This document shows, piece by piece, positions 1-5,504 of a stretch of DNA of 5,806 nucleotides. The position numbers were made by a program, and so were the translations under genes. The notes under the pieces were generated by a model. The model was given only the letters and a program-made list of their open reading frames with translations, was not told where the DNA came from and searched no databases. How positions within the stretch are numbered: position 1 is the stretch's first letter; each line of letters begins with the position of its first letter. Source of the DNA: Clostridiales bacterium DTU092 (lineage in GTDB: Bacteria > Bacillota > Clostridia > Caldicoprobacterales > Caldicoprobacteraceae); NCBI GenBank assembly GCA_001513505.1, contig LFTM01000063.1, positions 1-5,806 of the forward strand, read 5' to 3'.

Positions 1-1
1 T

Positions 2-85
2 AAGAAAGAAATTTTGGAAATGTTAAACAAAGGCGAAATTACCTATGATGAGGCATTAAAGCTCTTAAAGGATTGTAATAAATAA
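2..85 (+). CDS. C-terminal fragment of a SHOCT-like domain protein (5' end outside the window)
   Basis: An open frame enters from the left edge and ends at TAA 83-85, giving the last 27 residues, KKEILEMLNKGEITYDEALK and seven more. The pattern ILxxLxxGxIxxxEAlxLL is the two-helix SHOCT-like motif seen at the C-terminus of DUF2089-type proteins and at the N-terminus of YvlB/LiaX-type proteins. Because the motif sits at the extreme C-terminus here, a DUF2089-like small regulator (zinc ribbon, HTH, SHOCT-like tail) is my best guess, but the diagnostic N-terminal part is not in the window. The next gene starts 22 bases downstream and carries the same motif, so the two are very probably co-transcribed. 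Function is unknown; the motif is generally thought to mediate oligomerisation or protein contacts. Confidence 0.7.
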   Translation, partial: KKEILEMLNKGEITYDEALKLLKDCNK

Positions 86-107
86 TATTAATGAAAGGGT
101 GGGGTTA

Positions 108-494
108 ATGAAGGAAGAGGCGAGAAAAATTTTAAAAATGGTTGAAGAAAAGAAGATAACTGCCGAGGAGGCTGAAAAGCTCATGGATATGCTTGAGCCA
201 GATAATGCAGGCATACCGTCTTTTTATGCAGGTGCAGACGGGAATTTCGAGAGATTCTTGAAGGTTAAAGTGGTTGAGGACGGGAATAACAAAATTGACG
301 TAAATGTTCCGCTGTCGCTTGTGGAAATAGGGCTAAAACTTGGTACACTGATTGGAGCAGAGTTTGAGCCCAAATTACAAGCTTTGAAGAGCATCGATTT
401 TAATGAACTAGTTAATTCTATAAATAATGGAGCACAAGGAAAACTTGTTGAAATCGAGGATGATGACACATATGTGTCGGTTACAGTAGAATGA
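108..494 (+). CDS. Small acidic SHOCT-like domain protein, uncharacterised Firmicutes family
   Basis: This is a 128-residue protein with no signal peptide or clear membrane span. Residues about 3-27 (KEEARKILKMVEEKKITAEE onward) form the SHOCT-like two-helix motif also seen in the genes on both sides. A linker follows, then a conserved beta/alpha module from about residue 50: FLKVKVVEDG, the signature DVNVPLSLVEIGLKLG, and an acidic end VEIEDDDTYVSVTVE. I recognise this layout from many clostridial proteins annotated hypothetical or SHOCT-like, often next to DUF2089 or DUF4097 genes; no biochemical role is established. ATG 108 is chosen because AAGGG (95-99) lies 8 bases before it. An in-frame GTG at 99 would overlap that ribosome binding site. 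The protein is strongly acidic (about 26 D/E against 15 K/R). It sits in the middle of a unit ending at the 1009-1033 terminator. Confidence 0.85.
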   Translation: MKEEARKILKMVEEKKITAEEAEKLMDMLEPDNAGIPSFYAGADGNFERFLKVKVVEDGNNKIDVNVPLSLVEIGLKLGTLIGAEFEPKLQALKSIDFNELVNSINNGAQGKLVEIEDDDTYVSVTVE

Positions 495-552
495 TTTGAG
501 ATGGTATAAAGTTCATTAAAGAGTATACAAGGGTATTGAGGACGGATATAAA

Positions 553-936
553 ATGGATAATATTGAAATTTTGTGCAAGCTGGATAAAGGACAAATCAGC
601 ATTGACGAAGCCCTTGCCTTGATTAAAAAGAATCAGAAACTTAAAAAAACAACTAAAGGGCGTTTTATAAAGATCAGCATCAAGGATGGAGAAAAACGTT
701 TTCCTGTAATAATACCATTGTGTTTACTCAGTTCGGGTTTTTCACTAAGCAAGGCAGTCATTCGGCTGCTTCCAAAGGATAAGCGAAATGAAACATTGGA
801 TGGGATGTGCAATGTTTTAGAAAAAATTAATGATAGGGATTTTGCAAGATTGGTTGATGCTTTAAGATATAGTAAACCATATCCTTTAGTTAAAGTTGAG
901 GATGATGATACCATTGTAGATATAAGCATAATTTAA
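553..936 (+). CDS. Small basic SHOCT-like domain protein, paralogue of the preceding gene
   Basis: This 127-residue protein has the same architecture as its neighbour. It has an N-terminal SHOCT-like motif (residues about 3-24, IEILCKLDKGQISIDEALAL), a basic linker KKNQKLKKTTKG, then the family module RFIKISIKDG, VIIPLCLLSSGFSLSKAVIRLLPK, and the shared ending PLVKVEDDDTIVDISII. The ending VEDDDTxVxxS matches VEIEDDDTYVSVT of the upstream gene, which supports tandem duplication and divergence. The usual VNVPLSL signature is degraded to VIIPLCL and the protein carries more K/R (about 24) than D/E (about 19), so its partners or location may differ. GAGGA at 538-542 is 10 bases before ATG 553. 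The 58-base gap and the absence of a terminator suggest one transcript with the upstream gene. Function is unknown. Confidence 0.8.
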   Translation: MDNIEILCKLDKGQISIDEALALIKKNQKLKKTTKGRFIKISIKDGEKRFPVIIPLCLLSSGFSLSKAVIRLLPKDKRNETLDGMCNVLEKINDRDFARLVDALRYSKPYPLVKVEDDDTIVDISII

Positions 937-1008
937 ATTCGATACACAATGTACACCATGTCGTGCTTTCAGAAAAGAGCAATATTTTGCAAATGAAAGA
1001 TCTGTACC

Positions 1009-1033
1009 AAAGCCTTGAATAAAGGCTTTTTTT
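1009..1033 (+). terminator. Intrinsic terminator closing the SHOCT-like gene unit
   Basis: AAAGCCTT (1009-1016) pairs perfectly with AAGGCTTT (1022-1029) around the 5-base loop GAATA, and the stem runs into seven T residues (1027-1033). It lies 72 bases after the last stop codon on the + strand. The opposite strand has no T-run after the stem, so it does not look bidirectional. Confidence 0.9.
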
Positions 1034-1351
1034 ATTAATTAACAGGAAGGTTCATGAACAATTGGATAAGGTTTATTAGGCATGTCAAAATTTCCTTTCT
1101 TTTTGCCATTTAAAAATTACCTCCACGGCTCTTAAGTGGTCATTCCGTAGATTAAATCAATATTTTTTCAAAAGAATAATATTTCCTTTTATTACTTCAT
1201 ATAATAGATTGACACAGTTAATAATAGGAGTAAATTTCTGTAGCATATGGAAAATTAGTTTAGTTTTAAGATTACAAAATTTTAATTGTATTTTGGTTAT
1301 TCAGTTTAGTACCGGCAGAAGTATGGAAAAAACTTTAAGACCAATAATATG
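1034..1351. other. AT-rich intergenic stretch, no firm gene
   Basis: Between the terminator of the SHOCT-like genes and the promoter of the transporter operon I see no long coding frame on either strand. It contains the minus-strand micro-ORF described separately and a plus-strand 19-codon frame (1054-1113, MNNWIRFIRHVKISFLFAI) preceded by AGGAAGG at 1044-1050. It also holds a TTGACA at 1209-1214 followed after 16 bases by a poor TAAATT. None of these is strong on its own. Confidence 0.5.
1035..1109 (-). CDS. Candidate 24-codon micro-ORF with good ribosome binding site (possibly frameshifted)
   Basis: On the minus strand, GGAGGT (1124-1119) stands 9 bases before ATG (1109-1107), near-ideal spacing. 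The frame reads MAKRKEILTCLINLIQLFMN then LPVN and stops at 1035. A run of five A at codons 2-4 would, after a -1 slip, join the start to a second frame that reads MAKKKGNFD and then MPNKPYPIVHEPSC, ending at TAA 1041-1039. The second frame looks more protein-like (soluble, rich in P, Y, H, E). I recognise neither product. No convincing minus-strand promoter was found upstream. It may be a small peptide gene, a frameshifted remnant, or chance in AT-rich DNA. Confidence 0.25.
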   Translation of the reverse strand: MAKRKEILTCLINLIQLFMNLPVN

Positions 1352-1360
1352 TGATATAAA
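1352..1360 (+). promoter_or_regulatory. Extended -10 promoter element for the transporter operon
   Basis: TGATATAAA (1352-1360) fits the extended -10 form TGnTATAAT, with 5 of 6 bases of the hexamer. The -35 region (about 1332-1337) is poor, which is tolerated in extended -10 promoters and suits regulated expression. The expected start is about 1367, inside the adjoining cre-like operator, giving a leader of roughly 200 bases before ATG 1565. Confidence 0.5.
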
Positions 1361-1375
1361 TGCAAACGTTATCAT
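1360..1375 (+). promoter_or_regulatory. cre-like operator (CcpA or LacI-family repressor site)
   Basis: ATGCAAACGTTATCAT matches the CcpA catabolite responsive element consensus WTGNNARCGNWWWCAW at every position, including the central CG and the partly palindromic TGcAAACGTTatCA. It overlaps the predicted transcription start and abuts the -10 element, the place where bound repressor would block RNA polymerase. A pathway-specific LacI-family repressor would use the same type of site, so sequence alone cannot separate CcpA from a local regulator. Confidence 0.65.
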
Positions 1376-1499
1376 AATTTGGGTTTAAAATATAAACATT
1401 TTATATAAAGGCATTACGATATGTGCAAGTCTTGAAGAAAGATAGAACCAGGGTTGTTTTTTCAAAGATGTAATATATGAAATTGTATCATCCAATAAG

Positions 1500-1533
1500 C
1501 TTTAAATAGCAGCACACATGCTGCTATTTGAAG
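1500..1533 (+). promoter_or_regulatory. Strong hairpin in the leader of the solute-binding protein gene
   Basis: CTTTAAATAGCAGCA (1500-1514) pairs with TGCTGCTATTTGAAG (1519-1533) through 15 pairs, one of them G-U, around the loop CACA. No T-run follows, so it is not a standard terminator. It ends 18 bases before the ribosome binding site region (1551-1559). Likely roles are protection of the 5' end of the mRNA or binding of a repressor protein; this is inference from position and shape. Confidence 0.6.
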
Positions 1534-1564
1534 ATAGATTTAATTAATCTGGGAGGGGGTAAAT

Positions 1565-3226
1565 ATGGCAAAACGGGTATTATCGATTCTTTTAGTACTA
1601 TCCTTGTTCGTATTTGTGTTAGCAGGCTGTTCTACCAGTAAAACCACAACTGATGAAGGAACGGATAGTACTACAGATACTCAAACCGATACACCTACTG
1701 ATACTGATGATGAGGAAACTGAGGGGTTTGCCTTTACCGGATACCCTATGGATGCTAAAGATGTGAAATTGACCTGGTGGGTAGGGCATGGATTTACTCT
1801 CCATGAGTCTTATGCATCATATGAAGAGTCACCATTTCACAGCGGTCTTTCGGAACATGTGGGTGTTGACATCGAATGGCAGTTCCCAACAGCAGGAACC
1901 GATGGAGCTCAGGCTTTTAACCTGATGCTGGCCAGCGATACTTTACCGGACATATTTTACTGGAATGTTATGAGGGATGCAGAACGATACATAGACGAAG
2001 GAGTTATTCGTGATTTGACAGAATATATGCCAAAGTATTCACCAGCCTATTATAAGTTCATTCAATCAAACGAGATTTATGACAAGAGTATGAAGACGGA
2101 TAGTGGTAAATATTATGGTTATGGGTTTTTCAGAGAAGATGGCGGATGGAATGACACCTATCAGGGACCCGTCGTACGACAGGACTGGCTGGATGAATTA
2201 GGATTGGAATCACCGGAAACTATTTCTGACTGGGACAATGTGTTAAGGGCATTCAATGAAAAATACGGAGCGGTTTTGACTTTCCCTTGGTATCGCTTTA
2301 AGTCCACGGGTATCAGCGGTGCATTTGGCGCTTACGGTGCAATAGACTTTCAATTGTATATTGATGACAATGGTAAGGTTCAGCTTGCTCAGGCACAGGA
2401 AGAATGGAAAAACTATATGGCAAAGCTGAACGAGTGGTGGAAAACCGGACTGCTCGATCAGGATGTTATGACGACGGATGATGATATAGCCCGGACAAAG
2501 GCATTAAACGGAGTAGTGGGCCTTTCATATACTTCCATGGGTCAGCTTACCAATTGGATAAGTGATGCAAATAGTGCAGGTACCGGTGCCAAGTGGGTCG
2601 GTTTACAATATCCAAAAGGTGATGATGGCACACTATCGATGGTTTTCGGCGGTTATGGTATTGGGGAAGGTATTTCCGTCATTACTACCAGTTGTCCCGA
2701 TGAAAAACTTGAAATTGCCATGCGTGTCCTGGACTATGCATATACCGATGAAGGTCATCTCTACTGGAACTTCGGCACTAAAGGTGTAACCTGGGATTAT
2801 GATGAAAATGGCGAGGTTGCATATACTGAACTTGTGACAGAAGATCCCGATGGGCTAAACAATGCTATTGCCAAATATTCAGGCTCGGTATGGAGTGGTT
2901 CATGTATCCAGGCAACTAAGCTGTTATATCTGAAGAACAGTGAAGAAAGTATCAAAGCTAATGACCTGTGGTTTTATCCCAATGAAGAGGTAACTGCTAA
3001 ATGGAAATTAACAAATGGAATTACATTGACGGTAGAGGAGAGCAATGAGCTGGATGATTTGGTCAGCGCTATATCTACCTATGTATCCGAAAAGGCTGTA
3101 AACTACATCACCGGTGAAGAATCTTTTGACGGCTTTAATGATTATGTAGCTCAGCTGGATAAGATGGGATTGCAGAGGGTTCTTGAGATTTATCAGGGTG
3201 CATATGACAGGTTTATGGCTCGTTAA
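1565..3226 (+). CDS. Extracellular solute-binding lipoprotein of a CUT1-type sugar ABC transporter (LplA/YtcQ-like)
   Basis: This 553-residue protein is predicted to capture an oligosaccharide outside the cell and hand it to the two permeases encoded downstream. It begins with a lipoprotein signal peptide (KR then a hydrophobic core) and the lipobox LAGC, with lipidated Cys22. A flexible T/D/S-rich linker (about 23-55) follows, typical of surface-tethered binding proteins. The mature part carries family 1 hallmarks: LTWWVGHG (69-76), LASDTLPDIFYW (122-133), VVRQDWLDELGLESPETISD (203-222), GTKGVTW (404-410), and a C-terminal MGLQRVLEIYQGAYDRFMAR. The length fits the long LplA/YtcQ/YesO subgroup, about 500-560 residues, linked to complex glycan oligomers. 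GGAGG (1552-1556) is 8 bases before ATG. Substrate cannot be read from sequence; the downstream sulfatase hints at a sulfated or otherwise decorated glycan. Confidence 0.93.
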   Translation: MAKRVLSILLVLSLFVFVLAGCSTSKTTTDEGTDSTTDTQTDTPTDTDDEETEGFAFTGYPMDAKDVKLTWWVGHGFTLHESYASYEESPFHSGLSEHVGVDIEWQFPTAGTDGAQAFNLMLASDTLPDIFYWNVMRDAERYIDEGVIRDLTEYMPKYSPAYYKFIQSNEIYDKSMKTDSGKYYGYGFFREDGGWNDTYQGPVVRQDWLDELGLESPETISDWDNVLRAFNEKYGAVLTFPWYRFKSTGISGAFGAYGAIDFQLYIDDNGKVQLAQAQEEWKNYMAKLNEWWKTGLLDQDVMTTDDDIARTKALNGVVGLSYTSMGQLTNWISDANSAGTGAKWVGLQYPKGDDGTLSMVFGGYGIGEGISVITTSCPDEKLEIAMRVLDYAYTDEGHLYWNFGTKGVTWDYDENGEVAYTELVTEDPDGLNNAIAKYSGSVWSGSCIQATKLLYLKNSEESIKANDLWFYPNEEVTAKWKLTNGITLTVEESNELDDLVSAISTYVSEKAVNYITGEESFDGFNDYVAQLDKMGLQRVLEIYQGAYDRFMAR

Positions 3227-3332
3227 GAATTTTATATAAATTACTGCCGGAAAAGCTGGAATGTTTGCGGGATGATGTTAAAGACGGGCATTATCTGACA
3301 GGGATGTATTGATTTGTTTTAGGCCTCCGGAG

Positions 3333-3389
3333 GGGGAAACGATGCACGGGTAATGGTGAGTAATCTATACGTTCGTGTAAGTTTTCCCC
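3333..3389 (+). promoter_or_regulatory. Structured RNA element between binding-protein and permease genes
   Basis: GGGGAAAC (3333-3340) pairs with GTTTTCCCC (3381-3389, one bulged T). After a small purine internal loop, TGCACG (3343-3348) pairs with CGTGTA (3374-3379, one G-U). A loop of about 25 bases closes the structure. A 10-base palindrome CCTCCGGAGG (3324-3333) overlaps its left edge. There is no T-run after it. Such intercistronic structures commonly protect the binding-protein mRNA from 3' decay and lower permease expression. I could not match it to a known riboswitch. Confidence 0.5.
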
Positions 3390-3437
3390 GATGAAGGAGA
3401 AACCCTAATTTATTCGTAAATAAGGCAGGGGGCAGCA

Positions 3438-4391
3438 ATGATTAAGGAAAGCTCAATAACGACAAAAAGAATAAATCATTACTCATTGACACAAACGCTC
3501 AGCCGCGATTTTAAGATAAACAAATATAAATACCTGATAATATTACCCATAATTGTATATCTTATATTGTTCGCCTACAAACCTATGTATGGAATAATAA
3601 TTGCATTTATGGATTACCGGCCTCATCTGGGGATTGCAAACAGCAAATGGGTAGGGTTAAGGCATTTTAAAACCTTTTTTAACGATGTATATTTCTGGCG
3701 CCTGCTTCGCAACACTGTATCCATCAGTGGGCTTAATATTTTGTTTGGTTTCCCGGCCCCCATTATTCTGGCACTTTTGCTTAATGAAATTCAAAGTTCC
3801 TGGTTCAAACGTACTGTTCAGACAATTACCTATATGCCATATTTTATTTCTTTAGTTGTGGTATGCTCGCTGGTAAAGATATACTGTCAGAGCAATGGGA
3901 TTTTTTCTCAGATTGCTGTTGCATTAGGCGGTAACGCACAGAACTTTCTGATGAACACAAAATACTTCTATCCAATTTATGTTATTTCTGATATTTGGAA
4001 AAATGTGGGGTGGAATTCAATTATTTATCTGGCAGCGTTATCAAGTATTGACCAGGAACAGTATGAAGCCGCTAAGATTGACGGAGCCGGCCGATTCAGG
4101 CAGATGTTTCACATTACTCTGCCGGGTTTGCTCCCGACTATCATGGTTCTTTTTATCCTGCGTATGGGCGGTCTTTTAAATGTCGGGTATGAAAAAATCC
4201 TTCTTCTATATTCAGAGGTTACTTATGAGGTTGCAGATGTAATTTCGACCTATGTTTACCGAAAGGGCATTCTAAATGCAGCTTTTAGCTACAGTACGGC
4301 AGTAGGGCTGTTTAATTCGGTTGTTAACGTATTCTTTTTGGTATTGACAAATACCATTAGCAAAAAAACCACCGAAATGCATCTATTTTAA
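3438..4391 (+). CDS. Sugar ABC transporter permease, LplB/YteP type (CUT1 first permease)
   Basis: This 317-residue inner-membrane protein has six likely membrane spans: about 31-50, 97-118, 130-150, 177-202, 228-245 and 285-305. It forms half of the translocation pore. The ATPase-coupling EAA loop is clear at about 210-230 (EAAKIDGAGRFRQMFHITLP), with the invariant Gly and the following LPG. YKPMYGIIIAFMDYRP near the first span and GYEKILLLYSEVTYEVADVI followed by STYVYRKGI (about 250-278) are diagnostic of the LplB/YteP subgroup. Its length is normal for the family. AGGGGG (3427-3432) precedes ATG 3438 by 5 bases. It lies 211 bases after the binding-protein gene and 14 bases before the second permease, so all three form one operon. 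Confidence 0.93.
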   Translation: MIKESSITTKRINHYSLTQTLSRDFKINKYKYLIILPIIVYLILFAYKPMYGIIIAFMDYRPHLGIANSKWVGLRHFKTFFNDVYFWRLLRNTVSISGLNILFGFPAPIILALLLNEIQSSWFKRTVQTITYMPYFISLVVVCSLVKIYCQSNGIFSQIAVALGGNAQNFLMNTKYFYPIYVISDIWKNVGWNSIIYLAALSSIDQEQYEAAKIDGAGRFRQMFHITLPGLLPTIMVLFILRMGGLLNVGYEKILLLYSEVTYEVADVISTYVYRKGILNAAFSYSTAVGLFNSVVNVFFLVLTNTISKKTTEMHLF

Positions 4392-4405
4392 AGGGAGAGA
4401 TAAAG

Positions 4406-5302
4406 GTGGCACGTAGCAGATTGAAAAAGAAAACAATAGGTGATATTATCTTTGAGTCAATTAACACTATTATCATGCTAATACTGGTATTTTTGACATT
4501 GTACCCAATGTATTATGTTGTATGCGCCTCATTCAGCAACAACGTTGAACTTCTGGCCAACCCCGGTGTTATCTGGTATCCAAGGGGTTTCAGCTTAAAT
4601 GCATATAGGTTGGCTTTCAGACATCCACTGGTGTTAAGTGGCTACAGAAATATTCTGATTATTATGGCTGTATCATTGCCTATTAATATTGTTATGACGT
4701 TGTTTTGCGGTTATTTTCTGGCCTCTAAAAATGTTTTTTTCAAAAAACCTATTCTTGCATTTATTATGTTTACCATGTTCTTTAGCGGGGGAATGATTCC
4801 CACATATTTAAACGTACGTTCATTAGGACTTTATGATTCGCTGTGGGCATTGATTCTTCCGGGCGCGATGAGTGTCTATAACTCAATTATCTGTAAAACA
4901 GCTATTGAAGCATTACCGGACAGTCTGGCAGAATCGGCGTATATGGATGGGGCTAATGATCTGGTTATTATTTTCCGCATTGTGTTTCCTTTGATTATGC
5001 CAACAATTGCAGTGCTGCTTTTATATTACGGTGTTGGTCACTGGAACAGCTGGTTTCCTGCATCGCTTTACATTAAGGACAATTATAAACTTCCAATTCA
5101 GAACATTATGCGGGCAGTGTTAATTGCGAATTCTAATATACTGAATGCAACTGCTACTACAGAAACTGATAAAATTGATCAGTTTGCAGAAATAATCAAA
5201 TATGCTGTAATCGTTATAAGCACTGTTCCGGTGTTGTGTATCTATCCATTTCTGCAGAAATATTTTATAAAAGGTATTATGATTGGTGCGATAAAAGGTT
5301 AA
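4406..5302 (+). CDS. Sugar ABC transporter permease, LplC/YtcP type (CUT1 second permease)
   Basis: This 298-residue inner-membrane protein is the second half of the pore. Likely spans are near 17-40, 82-105, 115-134, 143-163, 190-213 and 262-284. The coupling EAA-type loop is at about 176-197 (ESAYMDGANDLVIIFRIVFP). Subgroup marks are TLYPMYYVVCASFSN (31-45), FFSGGMIPTYLNVRSLGLYD (125-144), GHWNSWFPASLYIKD (211-225) and the C-terminus PFLQKYFIKGIMIGAIKG. The start is GTG 4406, with GGGAG (4393-4397) 8 bases upstream; no better ATG is available. It follows the first permease by 14 bases, so translation is probably coupled. No ATP-binding gene follows before the terminator; a shared MsmX/UgpC-type ATPase encoded elsewhere is expected to power the complex. 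Confidence 0.93.
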   Translation: MARSRLKKKTIGDIIFESINTIIMLILVFLTLYPMYYVVCASFSNNVELLANPGVIWYPRGFSLNAYRLAFRHPLVLSGYRNILIIMAVSLPINIVMTLFCGYFLASKNVFFKKPILAFIMFTMFFSGGMIPTYLNVRSLGLYDSLWALILPGAMSVYNSIICKTAIEALPDSLAESAYMDGANDLVIIFRIVFPLIMPTIAVLLLYYGVGHWNSWFPASLYIKDNYKLPIQNIMRAVLIANSNILNATATTETDKIDQFAEIIKYAVIVISTVPVLCIYPFLQKYFIKGIMIGAIKG

Positions 5303-5319
5303 CAGAATGAAACTTGCTT

Positions 5320-5354
5320 AAAAGCCTGCATGTTATAAAGTGTAGGCTTTTTTT
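5320..5354 (+). terminator. Intrinsic terminator of the transporter operon
   Basis: AAAAGCCTGCA (5320-5330) pairs with TGTAGGCTTTT (5341-5351), 11 pairs with one G-U, around a 10-base loop, followed by a T-run to 5354. It starts 17 bases after the second permease stop codon. It separates the transporter operon from the sulfatase reading frame. Confidence 0.9.
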
Positions 5355-5379
5355 ATATTCATTTATTTGTTTATTTTTT

Positions 5380-5408
5380 TTGCTATTATTTGTTATTTAT
5401 ACTATAAT
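5380..5408 (+). promoter_or_regulatory. Sigma-A type promoter for the sulfatase gene
   Basis: TTGCTA (5380-5385) and a perfect TATAAT (5403-5408) are separated by 17 bases. The expected start is about 5415, giving a leader of about 90 bases before GTG 5505. It lies just after the operon terminator, so the sulfatase can be transcribed on its own. No cre-like site is visible near it. Confidence 0.65.
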
Positions 5409-5504
5409 TTATTCAAAAGCACCTTATGTAAGATATTCATATAAATAATAGAACAATAACAGCTGATGATATTGATAATATAGTAAACGAAAGGAGTGTG
5501 TAAT

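Noticed and set aside
99..107. GTG 99 as the start of the first complete SHOCT-like gene, three codons upstream of ATG 108
   Set aside because: It overlaps the AAGGG ribosome binding site, which is correctly spaced only for ATG 108; the extra residues add nothing to the family motif.
1054..1113. Plus-strand 19-codon frame MNNWIRFIRHVKISFLFAI with AGGAAGG upstream
   Set aside because: The ribosome binding site is very close to the ATG, the frame lies directly behind a terminator without a promoter, and it overlaps the opposite-strand candidate with better spacing.
1209..1236. TTGACA followed after 16 bases by TAAATT as a promoter for the transporter operon
   Set aside because: The -35 is perfect but the -10 has only 4 of 6 matches and would give a leader of more than 300 bases; the extended -10 next to the cre site is a better candidate. 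It remains a possible secondary promoter.
1383..1397. Inverted repeat GTTTA-aaata-TAAAC in the leader as a second operator
   Set aside because: Arms of five A/T-rich bases are expected by chance in this composition.
3344..3377. Resemblance of cacgggtaatggtgagtaat to the conserved gacgggtgagtaac stretch of 16S rRNA
   Set aside because: The similarity is short and interrupted, and the flanking sequence does not match rRNA; treated as coincidence.
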